Of a stretch of 64,000 nt of DNA, positions 26,732 to 36,700 are shown piece by piece (the stretch's first letter is position 1; each line of letters starts with the position of its first letter). The position numbers and the translations under genes are program-made. This DNA comes from Streptomyces sp. NBC_01341 (GTDB taxonomy: Bacteria; Actinomycetota; Actinomycetes; Streptomycetales; Streptomycetaceae): NCBI RefSeq assembly GCF_035946055.1, contig NZ_CP108364.1, positions 1,798,001 through 1,862,000 on the forward strand, in the 5' to 3' direction. The notes under the pieces are model-generated. The model had not been told where the DNA came from. It did no database searches and saw only the letters and a program-made list of their open reading frames with translations.

Positions 26732-27166
26732 ATGTCAACGATCAAGCAGATCCAAGTGACCTTCGACTGCGCGGAACCTGCACGCCTCGCCGCTTTCTGG
26801 TGTGAGGTGCTGGGGTACGTCGTTCCGACGGTCCCGGAGGGCTTCGCCACGTGGGAGGAGTACCACCGCTCGCTGCCGCCCGAGGAGCAGGTGATCTACT
26901 TCGCGTGCACTGATCCCTCGGGTGTGGGCCCGCGCCTGCTCTTCCAACGAGTTCCCGAAGACAAGGTCGTCAAGAACCGGCTGCATCTCGATGTGCGGGC
27001 CGGTACCGGGCTCGTGGGCGAGGAGCGCCTTGCCACACTGGAGGCCGAGTGCGCACGGCTGGTCGCGCTCGGCGCGGTACATGTGCGAACGATGCGTGCC
27101 GACGGCGAGAACGAGTCCTGCATTGTGATGCAGGACCTTGAGCGCAACGAGTTCTGTCTCGACTGA
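26732..27166 (+). CDS. VOC/glyoxalase-superfamily protein
   Basis: 144 residues with the Glyoxalase_6-type pattern: QVTFDCAEPARLAAFWCEVLGY at the start, LLFQRVPEDKVVKNRLHLDVR in the middle (His as metal ligand) and MQDLERNEFCLD at the end (Glu). These proteins are single-domain dioxygenase/lyase-fold enzymes or binding proteins with unassigned substrates. It is monocistronic within the arsenic-rich accessory region. Confidence 0.85.
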   Translation: MSTIKQIQVTFDCAEPARLAAFWCEVLGYVVPTVPEGFATWEEYHRSLPPEEQVIYFACTDPSGVGPRLLFQRVPEDKVVKNRLHLDVRAGTGLVGEERLATLEAECARLVALGAVHVRTMRADGENESCIVMQDLERNEFCLD

Positions 27167-27233
27167 GCCTCCTCCGAGACCGCGAGGCGGAAGCCCTCTC
27201 CGGTGGGCCTCGTAGATCCCGCACGCGGCGCGG

Positions 27234-27563
27234 CTATCGCGGGAGAGCGAGTTTGTGCAGGCGGGCGACGCCGTGCACTGCGTGGCGCACGCCGTCGCCC
27301 CTCAGGCGGCAGTCGCGCAAGATCTTCCATGCCTTCAGCGGGGCCAGTTGCCGCATCGTCAAGTTCGTCCGCACGTACGCGGCGGCCGGCAGCACCTGGT
27401 CTTCCAGTAGCACCTTCCACAGCCGCCCCCGGGCAGGGGTGTCGGCACCCTCACGCCGCAGATGCGTCACCAACGTGCTGAAGGAGCGCGGGCTGAGCCC
27501 TGTGAACGGGGCTGTCCAGGACGGCTCAGACACCGTGATCACAACTGACACAGTCAAGATCAT
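27234..27563 (-). pseudogene. IS5-family transposase remnant with internal deletion
   Basis: The N-terminal part (PARGRLWKVLLEDQVLPAAA, RTNLTMRQLAPL) matches the start of IS5-type DDE transposases. It joins directly to the usual C-terminal end (KILRDCRLRGDGV ... GVARLHKLALP), skipping the whole catalytic core. The frame remains open, so it is an in-frame deletion derivative that cannot transpose. Confidence 0.75.
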
Positions 27564-27575
27564 CGCAAGGCAAGA

Positions 27576-28122
27576 TCACCTGCGGGTCGACCTTAGCCAC
27601 CGAGAGCGCCGTTGGGCGCGCGAGGCAGGGCAGGTCGGGCGGCACCCGGTGGCGAGCACGACAGAAGCCGGGCCAAGGGGTGCGGTATCCAGCCCCGTGC
27701 GGGCCGTCCGGAAGTGCAGGTCGCGGCCCAGAACCCGCTGGGCCGCGAACGTCACCGGCGCCCGGGCGGCGAGCGTGACGCGGGTGGTCCGGGCGAGCTC
27801 GGCGGCGATCCGCACCACGGAGTTGGCGAACGGAGCCGGGCCGAGTAGCCGGCGGCATGCAGCACTCTGCCCGGTGAACTCCTCCAGACCTCAAAGGGCG
27901 GGCCGGTGCAGGCGTCCGGACGGGCGGCGCAAGCGGTGAGGTACTTGGAGAACCGTACCGAGCGGGAGAGAGCAGCGTGAGGCTCTCGTAGTAGCGCGGC
28001 CACGCCCCGCCTCCGCGGCCTGATGCCTCCAGCACCAGCGACCCGTACCGCAGCAACACGTGGGCGGCGGCCAGTCCAGACTGTCCGCCGCCGATCACGG
28101 CGACGCCGATCTGCTCCGTCAC
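27576..28122 (-). pseudogene. Broken flavin-containing monooxygenase gene
   Basis: A good start (GTG at 28122 after GGGAGGACT) opens with the FAD motif VAVIGGGQSGLAAAHVLLRYG and then YESLTLLSPARY. The frame then diverges, with further family pieces (VVRIAAELARTTRVTLAAR, VVLATGCRP) in another frame and a deletion between them. The end abuts the IS5 remnant. It was divergent from the intact flavoprotein at 28229 and shared its promoter region. Confidence 0.75.
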
Positions 28123-28144
28123 CAGTCCTCCCGAATTCGATAAA

Positions 28145-28168
28145 CATCTATGTTGACGTTCATCAATG
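28145..28168. promoter_or_regulatory. Candidate ArsR-type operator upstream of the Cys-tailed flavoprotein
   Basis: CATCTATGTTGACGTTCATCAATG is an AT-rich imperfect dyad sharing CTATGTTGAC with the site at 26333-26342. It lies in the divergent promoter region between a broken and an intact flavoprotein gene. Confidence 0.55.
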
Positions 28169-28228
28169 CAGGTGACATGCTGGATCGCGAAGGCCATCGA
28201 TAGATGTCGAAACAAGCAAGGAGTCGTC

Positions 28229-29632
28229 GTGAACGCGCCCGCCACTACCGAGCTGCCCGTCGTCGTGATCGGGGCGGGACCCGTCGGTCTCGCCGCGGCC
28301 GCCCACCTGGTCGACCAAGGCGTCGAGCCCTTGGTGCTGGAGGCCGGCCAGAGGGCCGGAGCCGCCGTGCGCGAGTGGGCGCACGTCCGCCTGTTCTCCA
28401 CCTGGGGCGAGGTCGTCGATCCCATCGCCGAAAAGCTCCTCGCCCCCACAGGCTGGACACGGCCCGACCCGGCCGCCTACCCCTCCGGCGGCGAGTGGGC
28501 CGACCTCTACCTGCAGGCGCTCGCCGACGTGCTCGGCGAGCGCGTCCGCCTCGGCACCACCGTCACCGGCGTCTCCAGGGCAGGACGGGACCGCCTCGTC
28601 GACGCCGACCGCGAACAGCAGCCTTTCGTCGTCCACCTCTCCCACGCCGACGGCCGTGAGGAACGCCTCTTCGCCCGCGCCGTCATCGACGCCTCAGGCA
28701 CCTGGACCACGCCCGGCCCGGCAGGCAGCAGCGGCCTTGCCGCACTCGGCGAGAAGGCCGCGGCAGACCGGATCACCTACCGTGTCCCGGACCTCGAGGA
28801 CCCGGCCATCCGCGCCCGCTATGCGGGAAAGCGCACCGCTGTGATCGGCTCCGGCGCATCCGCCTTCACCGCCCTCGCCTACCTCGCCGACCTCGCCAAG
28901 TCCGACGACGGCGCGGGAACGAAGGGGGTATGGATCCTGCGCCGGGGCATCTCCGGCTCCACCTTCGGCGGCGGTGAAGCCGACCAGCTACCGGCGCGCG
29001 GCGCCCTGGGCCTGGCAGCGAAGGCTGCCGTCGACCAGGGTCACGCTGCCGCGGTCAGCGGCTTCCGCACCGACGCAGTCGAGCGGGCGCACGACGGCCG
29101 CCTGGTCCTGGTCAGCGAGGACGGGCGGCGCCTGGACGCAGTCGACGAGGTGATCGTCCTGACCGGGTTCCGCCCCGACCTGACCCTCCTGGACGAGCTC
29201 CGCCTGGATCTCGATGAGCGCCTCCAGGCTCCGACCGAGCTGGCGCCGCTGATCGACCCCAACCAGCACTCCTGCGGCACCGTCTACCCGCACGGCCACC
29301 GCGAGCTCTCCCACCCGGAGACGGGCGTATACGTGGCCGGAATGAAGTCCTACGGCCGCGCCCCGACGTTCCTCGCGATGACCGGCTACGAGCAGGTCCG
29401 CTCCGTCGCCGCCGCAATCGCCGGCGACCTCGAGTCCGCCGACCGCGTAGAACTCGCCCTCCCCGAGACCGGAGTCTGCGGCGGCGCCGGGCTGTTCGAC
29501 ACCCCCGACACCCAGCAGGCCGACAGCGCCGGCTGCTGCGCACCCGAGCCGAAGCTCGTCCAGCTCGGCACCCCTGCCCCGGTCGGCGCACCTGCCGAGG
29601 AGACTCCGGCGGGTGGCTGCTGCGGCTCGTGA
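28229..29632 (+). CDS. FAD-dependent oxidoreductase with cysteine-rich tail (arsenic-associated)
   Basis: 467 residues from the GTG behind AAGGAG; an in-frame ATG at 28166 lacks a ribosome site. FAD motif VVVIGAGPVGLAAAAHL, NAD(P)-binding TAVIGSGASAFTAL and GVYVAGMKSYGRAPTFLAMTGYEQ define a flavoprotein. The last 50 residues are unusual: GVCGG, AGCCAPEP and GGCCGS give five Cys including two CC pairs, likely to bind As(III) or another soft metal (inference). It lies behind an ArsR-like operator and ends at a strong terminator. Confidence 0.82.
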   Translation: MNAPATTELPVVVIGAGPVGLAAAAHLVDQGVEPLVLEAGQRAGAAVREWAHVRLFSTWGEVVDPIAEKLLAPTGWTRPDPAAYPSGGEWADLYLQALADVLGERVRLGTTVTGVSRAGRDRLVDADREQQPFVVHLSHADGREERLFARAVIDASGTWTTPGPAGSSGLAALGEKAAADRITYRVPDLEDPAIRARYAGKRTAVIGSGASAFTALAYLADLAKSDDGAGTKGVWILRRGISGSTFGGGEADQLPARGALGLAAKAAVDQGHAAAVSGFRTDAVERAHDGRLVLVSEDGRRLDAVDEVIVLTGFRPDLTLLDELRLDLDERLQAPTELAPLIDPNQHSCGTVYPHGHRELSHPETGVYVAGMKSYGRAPTFLAMTGYEQVRSVAAAIAGDLESADRVELALPETGVCGGAGLFDTPDTQQADSAGCCAPEPKLVQLGTPAPVGAPAEETPAGGCCGS

Positions 29633-29655
29633 CCGACCTGGGTATCCCCGCGCGC

Positions 29656-29692
29656 GGGGCCGCGACCGGAACAGGGGACCGGTCGCGGCCCC
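29656..29692 (+). terminator. Hairpin terminator
   Basis: Perfect 14-base GC-rich arms with a 9-base loop, 24 bases after the flavoprotein stop. Confidence 0.85.
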
Positions 29693-29822
29693 CCGCCGCC
29701 TGCCCGCCCCCTGCGCCACGCAGCCGTGGTCGGCACCTTGCGGATCTCGAAGTCCATCGCACCCCTTGAACTGGGGTGTTGCGACAACCACTACCGGCAT
29801 CCTGGGAGGCCTGACCAACCGT

Positions 29823-30464
29823 ATGGAAGCACTGCGGGAGCCGCTGGACGAGGCGTACCGGAGTGCGCCGAAATTCGAGGCCGGCGTCGCCCGTGCCCAG
29901 GGCTTCGGCACCCGCGCCCTGGAGGAGTTCAAGGACTCGAAGGTCTGGCTGAAGATCGACGCGAACGGCAACTACGACCTCGACCTCGCCGCCAACGAGT
30001 ACATGGCAGACGGCCATACTCTGGACAAGCACGTCGGCAAGACGGACGAACAGTTGGCGCAGCGCCTGCGTGACCAGCAGTCGAACGGCCCGACCGCCGC
30101 TTGGCCACATGGAAGGCCGAGGATCGGCAGCTCTTCGGCCTTCCCGAACTATCAGCGGGCGGAGGAGCTGACCGAGTACAACCTCAACAAGAACAAGGCC
30201 GCCATCGAGGTGTGGCTCAAATGCCCGCCGCCGCCGGAGGAGGGCAGGATCAGAGAGTTCCAGTCGACCGGGCCGAACGGCGAGACCAGCGGCCGCAGCG
30301 TGTTCAAGCAGCCGGTGAACCCGAGCGACCCGATGTCGGGGTACCAGCAGGGCGGGTCCGACGCCAAGGCGTACGACGTGACCGGTATCGACACGCGAAT
30401 CCGGTACGACAGCAACCGCATCCCACCGTTCACCGTCATGACGTCGATGCCCTACAAGCCCTAG
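29823..30464 (+). CDS. Orphan polymorphic-toxin C-terminus, RNase A-like (CdiA-CT type)
   Basis: 213 residues from the ATG, preceded by a distant GGAGG. The segment GHTLDKHVGKTDEQLAQRL is the hallmark start of the bacterial RNase A-like toxin domain, followed by SSAFPNYQRAEELTEYNLNKNK and a C-terminal PPFTVMTSMPYKP. This family cleaves RNA in contact-dependent inhibition effectors. No delivery domain, signal peptide or Rhs repeats precede it, so it is either a displaced toxin tip or a stand-alone gene. The frame is open upstream to 29613 without recognisable content. A likely immunity gene follows. Confidence 0.75.
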   Translation: MEALREPLDEAYRSAPKFEAGVARAQGFGTRALEEFKDSKVWLKIDANGNYDLDLAANEYMADGHTLDKHVGKTDEQLAQRLRDQQSNGPTAAWPHGRPRIGSSSAFPNYQRAEELTEYNLNKNKAAIEVWLKCPPPPEEGRIREFQSTGPNGETSGRSVFKQPVNPSDPMSGYQQGGSDAKAYDVTGIDTRIRYDSNRIPPFTVMTSMPYKP

Positions 30465-30609
30465 CTCCGCCGAGAAAGGCCAGCACGACATACCCGTCGA
30501 CCAGAAGTCCTGGGAAGCCGCCGTACGCCACCTGTACGAGGACGCATACCCGTACGACGCCACCGGCCCACGCCGACACGAGGACTGGGTCCTTGATGTC
30601 ATCGCGCTG

Positions 30610-31050
30610 ATGGCGCGGGTTCCGGACCCTCGTGGCTGGGCCGGTCTCGACGACGCGGCTCAGAACCCGGAGCGTGAGGCTTCTCCCACCTACCCCTTCG
30701 TCGCTCATCCGCCGGAGTACATCGCGAGGCGTCTCCAGGAGGTCGACCGGGCCAGCGCCGTGAACCTGCTCCTTGCCCTCACGGACGACCGCTGCACCCT
30801 GTCCAACCTGAGGCGCTTCACGGAGAGCAAGGAGGAACTCTTGGCAATGGCGGAGTCGATCCTTGCGCGTTACGGCGACGAGACCACCTATCACACCAAC
30901 ATCAAAATGCCTGGTCACGTGCGCGGGACACTGGACTTCACATCGTCGAGCTGGGCGTACAGCCCGCTGAGCGTCTACTCGGAGGACTGCGGCCTGATCG
31001 TCGTCTCGGACACCGAAGTCGGCATGTTCTGGAACTTCGCCGACTACTGA
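30610..31050 (+). CDS. Probable immunity protein of the RNase A-like toxin (start uncertain)
   Basis: At least 146 residues, acidic and soluble, ending DTEVGMFWNFADY. Coding potential continues upstream in frame through VDQKSWEAAVRHLYEDAYPYD, which looks like real protein, but there is no ATG, GTG or TTG until 30610. An ATA at 30490 behind a GAAAGG could be a non-standard or mutated start. Position directly after the toxin gene is the main evidence for an immunity role; the family is not recognised. Confidence 0.6.
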   Translation: MARVPDPRGWAGLDDAAQNPEREASPTYPFVAHPPEYIARRLQEVDRASAVNLLLALTDDRCTLSNLRRFTESKEELLAMAESILARYGDETTYHTNIKMPGHVRGTLDFTSSSWAYSPLSVYSEDCGLIVVSDTEVGMFWNFADY

Positions 31051-31109
31051 ACCGCCTGCACTTGTACGAGCGCAGGCACTGCCCAGGTGATTTGAAAGGA
31101 TGCCCCGAG

Positions 31110-31328
31110 TTGGCCCGCTCCGCCTCCTATCCCGACTACGCCGACACCACAAACCCGCAGTTGGTCGCCCGCCTCGTGGGTGAACTGCACGAGTTGCTCG
31201 CCCTCCCCCTGGACGAGGGGGACTATGCCCTGGCTGCCGCCGAACTCGGCATGGAGGTGGGCCCGCCGGAACCGTTCTCCCACGGCGCCTGGTTCCAATC
31301 GCTGGCGGCGACACTGTCCGGCATCTGA
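31110..31328 (+). CDS. Small acidic protein, possible accessory immunity gene
   Basis: 72 residues from a TTG nine bases after GAAAGGA. Acidic and soluble (ADTTNPQLVARLVGELHELL ... PPEPFSHGAWFQSLAATLSGI). It follows the presumed immunity gene by about 60 bases on the same strand. I do not recognise the family; location suggests a toxin-linked helper. Confidence 0.5.
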   Translation: MARSASYPDYADTTNPQLVARLVGELHELLALPLDEGDYALAAAELGMEVGPPEPFSHGAWFQSLAATLSGI

Positions 31329-31599
31329 TCCGGCTGGACGGCCGAGGGACGGGCGCTCCACAGCCGCAAGACAGCACGAACGTGGACAGCATCGAAGGGC
31401 CGGGCCCTCGCGAGACCCCACCTGAAGGTCCGACCGGCCGGTGACCGCAGTCCTCCCTATTGACGCGACGGCCCCGTACTGCGCCGTGGGTTCGAGGCTC
31501 ACCTGACGCACCATCAGAACGGGCGTACAGATGAGCGTCGAGCCTGTCGCGCGCACCATTCCCGACGAAGGCCACCGCAGACTGCCTGCCCCTGCGCTC

Positions 31600-31880
31600 T
31601 TGGGTGAAACCGCAGGTCAGAGCAGTGTGCCTGGACGGCCGCGCGCTCCACCTCGTGTCCTGTGGGAAACATGTCGAGCGCATCCCGCCATACCTGAGAA
31701 CCCCGGGAAACTGCGGGTCAGAGCCCCTTTGCAGCAGGCTCCAGAATCGCCACGCACTCCACGTGATGCGTCATCGGAAACACGTCACCGACAGTCAATA
31801 CGGGAGAAGCTGCAGGTCAGATGGGTTCCCTCGGCTCTGCAGGTGGGCTGCCAGGGTTCGGAGCGTCAAATGAGCGTCAC
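31600..31880. repeat. Copy A of the methyltransferase 3'-end repeat (att-like)
   Basis: Part of an intergenic stretch (31329-32176) with no supported gene. Bases about 31707-31770 resemble the 3' end of the RNA methyltransferase gene at 49783, and longer flanks (31665-31880) resemble copy B at 39890-40106. The core motif GAAACYGCRGGTCAGA occurs three times: 31606, 31707 and (GAAGC form) 31806. The copy ends with GAGCGTCAaatGAGCGTCAcgg. Confidence 0.75.
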
Positions 31881-32176
31881 GGCCGGTGCGCACGGATTTT
31901 CAGCCTGCACCACCCGGCCGTCCGCCGCCTACGGCCGACGGCTGCCGCAGCCGGGCCACATCGACCCGCGCCAGCTGGCGCATCGTTAGAGCCCTCCGTG
32001 CCGCGGCGGTGATCACAAACAGCGACCGAACCGGTCATCGCCGCAGGCAGTCACCACCGCACTTCCGGCCCCGAGGTGCCGACGCCCCTCTGCGGACCTT
32101 CCGCAGAGGGGCGAACGCACTTCGGGGTGAACCTGTCGCTACGGCGACACGGGACCGCTGTCGAATCCGTCGGCCT

Positions 32177-32935
32177 TCACGGGCTCCCGTAGTCCTCGAC
32201 CAGTTCGCCGATCAGAGCGAGGAGCGCGTCGGCCCGGTTCCGGTCCTCACGCTGGTCACGCAGCCTACGGTCCAGCTCCCGCAGGTCGAGCACGGCGGCC
32301 GGCTCACGGCGCCGCACCGCGTCCAGCCACGGTGTGGTGACCAGGTCCATGCACACGGTGAACAGAGCCCGGGTCGACGGGGCGGGAGGAGCCGGGTCGG
32401 GGGCGGCGAAACCGGTGGTCACGTACCGGACCGGATCGGTCAGGCTCCAGCCGACGACGCCACCCCCCTGAACGAGGAGTGCCACGTCCGGGGCGATTCC
32501 GATGCGCGCCTCCAGCGGCTCGTCAAGGACATCGAGGTCACGCAGACAGGTCAGTGCGGTGTCCTCCGGAGCACGGCAGAGCTCGGTGGTCATCTCCAGG
32601 CGGAAGTCCCGTACCTCTTCGGCGCGAAGTCCGCCCGGACGGACGGCGGGTGCGGCGGGAACGCGGGCACAGTCCTCAGTGTCGGCAGCCTCGTGGGGGA
32701 GGCGGAACCCGGCACCGACCAGTTCCCGGCTGTCCGGGTCGAACCGGAGCTCGTCGGGGTCGTCCCACAGCCACTCCTGGCTGCCGAAGGTGTCTCCGAG
32801 GGACTGTTGCCATTCCTTCACGTCCTCGTACTCCGCGACGCGCACACACTGGTCCCGGAAGTCGAAGCGCGGGGAGATACGCAGGGCGTTGTCCGTCACC
32901 ATCGCACTCCAGTCGCCGTCGAGGACGAGTCTCAT
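32177..32935 (-). CDS. Rhs-associated immunity-like protein 2 (paralogue)
   Basis: 252 residues, soluble, rich in Asp/Leu. It aligns along its whole length with the neighbour at 32979-33734 (shared blocks: VRPGGLRAEEVRDFR, CLRDLDVLDEP, IGIAPDVALLVQ, VGWSLTDP). Both follow an Rhs toxin gene on the same strand, which indicates immunity proteins. The second copy probably arose by duplication and may protect against a variant toxin. No known fold is recognised. Confidence 0.7.
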   Translation of the reverse strand: MRLVLDGDWSAMVTDNALRISPRFDFRDQCVRVAEYEDVKEWQQSLGDTFGSQEWLWDDPDELRFDPDSRELVGAGFRLPHEAADTEDCARVPAAPAVRPGGLRAEEVRDFRLEMTTELCRAPEDTALTCLRDLDVLDEPLEARIGIAPDVALLVQGGGVVGWSLTDPVRYVTTGFAAPDPAPPAPSTRALFTVCMDLVTTPWLDAVRRREPAAVLDLRELDRRLRDQREDRNRADALLALIGELVEDYGSP

Positions 32936-32978
32936 CGCTCATCACCGTACGAATCATCCACCGCCGGCCGGTTCACCT

Positions 32979-33734
32979 TCACGTTGCGTAATCGTCCACG
33001 TAAGTGGCGATCAAGGCGAGCAGGGCGTCAGCCCGGTGCCGGTCTTCGTGCTGGGCTCGGAGGGTCTCGTCGGCGGCCCGGAGGCGGGTCAGGGCGGCCG
33101 GTTCACCGTCCACCACGTCGTCCACCAGCGGCGAGGTGACAAGGTCCAGGCACTCGGTGAGCAGGCGACGGGTGGCCGGGGAGGGAGGATCGGAGTCGGG
33201 GTCGGTGTACACGGTGGTCAGGTACCGCGCGGGGTCGGTGAGGCTCCAGCCGACGACTGCGCCGTCCTGGACGAGAAGCGCCACGTCGGGTGCGATGCCG
33301 ACGCAAGCGTCCATGGGTTTGTCGAGGACGTCGAGGTCACGAAGGCAGGCCAGCACGGCATCGCCGGGAGCCCGACATAGCACCGTACACAACTCGTGGC
33401 GGAAGTCCCGGACCTCGTCCGCACGGAGCCCGCCAGGGCGAACCTCGGGCATGACGGGAACGCCGGCGAAGGTCTCGGCGTTCGCGGATACATACGGCAT
33501 CTGGAGTTCGGCCCCGACCAGCTGCCGGCTGTCCTGGTCGAACCGGAAGACGTCCGGCGTATCCCACAGCCAGTGCTGGCTACCGAAGCTATGCGCGACG
33601 AACCGCTCGCGCTCCATCACGTCCGCATAGTGCATGACGCGCACGGAGTCGCCTGCGAAGCGAGGGGTGGTGTGCAGCGGATCATCCGTCACCGTTGCAC
33701 GCCAGTCGCCGTCGAACGACAATTTCATGGTCAT
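32979..33734 (-). CDS. Rhs-associated immunity-like protein 1
   Basis: 251 residues from the ATG behind GAGGCAGGG; a second ATG two codons later is possible. The start lies 8 bases after the Rhs stop, implying coupling with the toxin. Paralogous to the downstream gene. It shares FGSQHWLWDTPDVFRFDQDSR and the CLRDLDVLDKP block with it. The tight spacing makes it the likely cognate immunity protein of the toxin encoded just upstream. Confidence 0.72.
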   Translation of the reverse strand: MTMKLSFDGDWRATVTDDPLHTTPRFAGDSVRVMHYADVMERERFVAHSFGSQHWLWDTPDVFRFDQDSRQLVGAELQMPYVSANAETFAGVPVMPEVRPGGLRADEVRDFRHELCTVLCRAPGDAVLACLRDLDVLDKPMDACVGIAPDVALLVQDGAVVGWSLTDPARYLTTVYTDPDSDPPSPATRRLLTECLDLVTSPLVDDVVDGEPAALTRLRAADETLRAQHEDRHRADALLALIATYVDDYAT

Positions 33735-33741
33735 CCCTGCC

Positions 33742-36700
33742 TCATCTGATCTGCACTCCCGGGGCCAGGTTGCCGAACTTGCCAGGGATTCTGCCCTCCA
33801 CGATGTCCTCGTGGGTAACTGGCTTACCAGGGTCCGACGGACTGCCACCGAGCGCCCTCGCACCGGATTCCCCCTTGATGCCCGACTCTCCGTACGCCGT
33901 GATGGCCTGGCCCTGCTTGGAGCCGGGCCCATACACCACGGCAATGTCATTGTCCTTCCGAAAGAGGAAGTTTCCTGCTTGGCCCGATGACTGGTACACG
34001 GCATCGGGGCTCTTCAGAATTTCCAGGACTCGTTCGTCGGTGAAGGCGTGCCCCGTGTCCCCGTGGTAGTCGGCGTGTTTCTTGAACCCGCCGTTCTCTG
34101 CCCTCTCCACGATGCCGTCCAAGATTTTGTCGATCCGCTTCTGTGCCTTCTCCTCCTTCGGGTACTTGGGCATGAGCCCCAGCGGGTCCGACGCGGCGTT
34201 CGGGTTGTCCACGTAGCCGACGGGGTTCGGGGCGGGAGCGAGGCCGAGGGGGTCGGGGGAGGTGTAGCGGCCGGTCTCCGGGTCGTAGTGCCGGAGGTAG
34301 TTGTAGTGGAGGCCGGTCTCGGGGTCGTAGTACTGGCCCGGGAAGCGGAGAGGGGTATAGGTGCTGCCGTCGCGGGCCCATGCCGTGGTGCCCCACAACG
34401 TGGCTCGGGAGCGCCAGGCGATATCGCCGGATTCGTCGATCAGTTCGGTGGGAGTGCCGATAAGGTCGGTGGCGATGGCGAAGAAGCGGCGGTCGATCTC
34501 GTTCTGCCGGTCGTCGGCGGTGAGGAGGCGCTCGGTCTGGGCCAGGGGGGTGTGGCCGCGGTGGTCCCAGGTGAGGGCGACCGTGTTCAGCTGGTCGGGA
34601 CCGTGACTGGTCTGTTCGCACAGGGTCAGGCCGTCCCAGGTGAACCGGACTTCCTCGACCAGGCTCTCGCCGTCGTCCGCCATTCGCTGCTTCGCGGTGC
34701 GGCGTCCAAGCGGGTCGTAGCGGTACCTCCACCGGGTCCCGTCGGGGGTGGTCACGGAGGTGAGGCGGTTCTCCGTGTCCCAGGTGTAGCGCCAGGTGTC
34801 GGGCTTGCGGGAGAGGCGGGTCTTCTGGCGCAGGGTGACCCTGCCGAGGGCGTCGTGCTCGAAGCGGACATCGCCTGCCCGGGTGACGGTGGTGCCGGTG
34901 TAGGTGCGTGGCCCGGTGGCTTCATGGCCGGGGTGGCCGGACGGCCAGGACGCCGAGGTCTGGTTGCCGGCGTCGTCGTAGGCGTACCGCTCCGTCCAGC
35001 CTTTGGCGTGGACGGCGGTGACGCGGCCCGCCCCGTCAAGGTCGAAGGTGCGAGTGCCCGTCAGCCGGTCAGCGACGGAGGTCAGCTGACCGTCGGCGCG
35101 GTAGGAGTAGGCGCGGCTGTTGACGGTACGCCCCGACGTGGTGACCTGCTGCTCGGCCAGCCTTCCGGCCGCGTCCCAGGCAGAGGTCACGGTGACCGCA
35201 TCGCTGAAGACGCGGGCGAGTTCCCGGCCGGCCGCGTCGTGCGTGAAGTCGATCCGCCGATCGCCGCTGGTCAGGCGGTGGGGCATTCCGTCGGCACCGT
35301 AGGTGTAGGTGCTGACGTGACCGGTGGGTGTGGTGCGGCGGGTACGGCGGCCCAGGAGGTCGTAGGCGTACGTGGTGGGGCGGCCGTCGACGAGTTCCGT
35401 CTTGGTGAGCCCGCGACGGTCGTACTGGTAGTGCAGTTCGCCGTCCGGCCCGACCGCTTCCAGCAGTCGTCCGGCCCGGTCGTAGCCGTAGGTCGTCACG
35501 CGGCCGTCGACACTCTTGCGGATCACCTGGCCCAGCTGGTCACGCTCGAACGCGATCGTCCCGCCGAGCGCGTCGGTACGGACGGCGAGCCGTCCCGCCG
35601 CGTCTACCTCGTAGCTGAGTGTGCGGGCGTCGAAGTCGGTCTCGGAGAGGACGTTTCCGGCTGCGTCGTACTCGTAGGTCCAGGTCAGCCCTTGCGCGTT
35701 GTGGACACGGGTGAGGCGCAGCTCGGCGTCGTGCTCGAACTCGAACCGTGCGCCGTCGGGGTGGATACGGGCGAGTGGGAGGTCGAAGTGGGTGTACTCG
35801 AAGCGGGTGACACCGCCGGACGCGTCGGTGCGGGTGAGGAGGTTGCCCTCGCCGTCGTACGTCCACGTCTCCGTGGCCCCGTCGGGCCCGGTACGCCGGG
35901 CGAGCTGCCCGTCCGCGTCCCACTCGAAGCAGGTGACGGCGCCCGCCGGGTCGGTGACGCGGACCGGTCTGCCGAGGGCGTCGCGCTGGGTGCGGGTGAC
36001 AGCCCCTGCCGGGTCGGTCACCTCTACGGGCAGTCCCGCCGCGTTGCACACCGCGTGTGTCGTGGCGCCGAGGGCGTCGGTGACCGAGGTGAGCCGCCCG
36101 CCGCTGTCGTAGGTGTAGCGGGTGATGGCGCCGGCCGGGTCGGTGACCGCCGTGCGGTTGCCGTGTTCGTCGAACGCGTGGACCGTGCGGGCGCCACCCG
36201 GACCGTAGACCTCGGTCGGCAGGCCGAATTGACCGCGCACGGTGCGCAGTTCGCTTCCGTCGGGGCGGACGGCGGAGATCAGCCGGTCGTGCTCGTCGTA
36301 CGAGAAGGCGGTGGTCAGGCCCAGCGGGTCGGTGCGGGTGCGTGTGTTGCCGCGCGGGTCGTAGGTGAACTGGGTGGTGTGGCCGAGCGGGTCGGTGACG
36401 GCCAGGAGACGGCAGCCGGGGCCGAACAGGTGGCGGGTCGTGTGCCCGTCGGCGGTGGTGAGTGTGGTCGCGTGGTGACCGGTTTCGGGGTCCGGGTCGG
36501 TGTAGGCCAGGCTGATCTGGACGTGGCCGGCCTCGCCGCCCTCCGCCACGACACGGTCGCGGTCGTCGTAGACGTAGTCGTAGCGGCTGTTGTTCGAGTC
36601 GATCCAGGCGATGACGCGCCGGCGGTCGTCGTAGACGTAGGTGGTGGTGGCGCCGGACGGCTTGGTGACGTCGGTGAGATTGCCGTCCTGGTAGCCGTAG

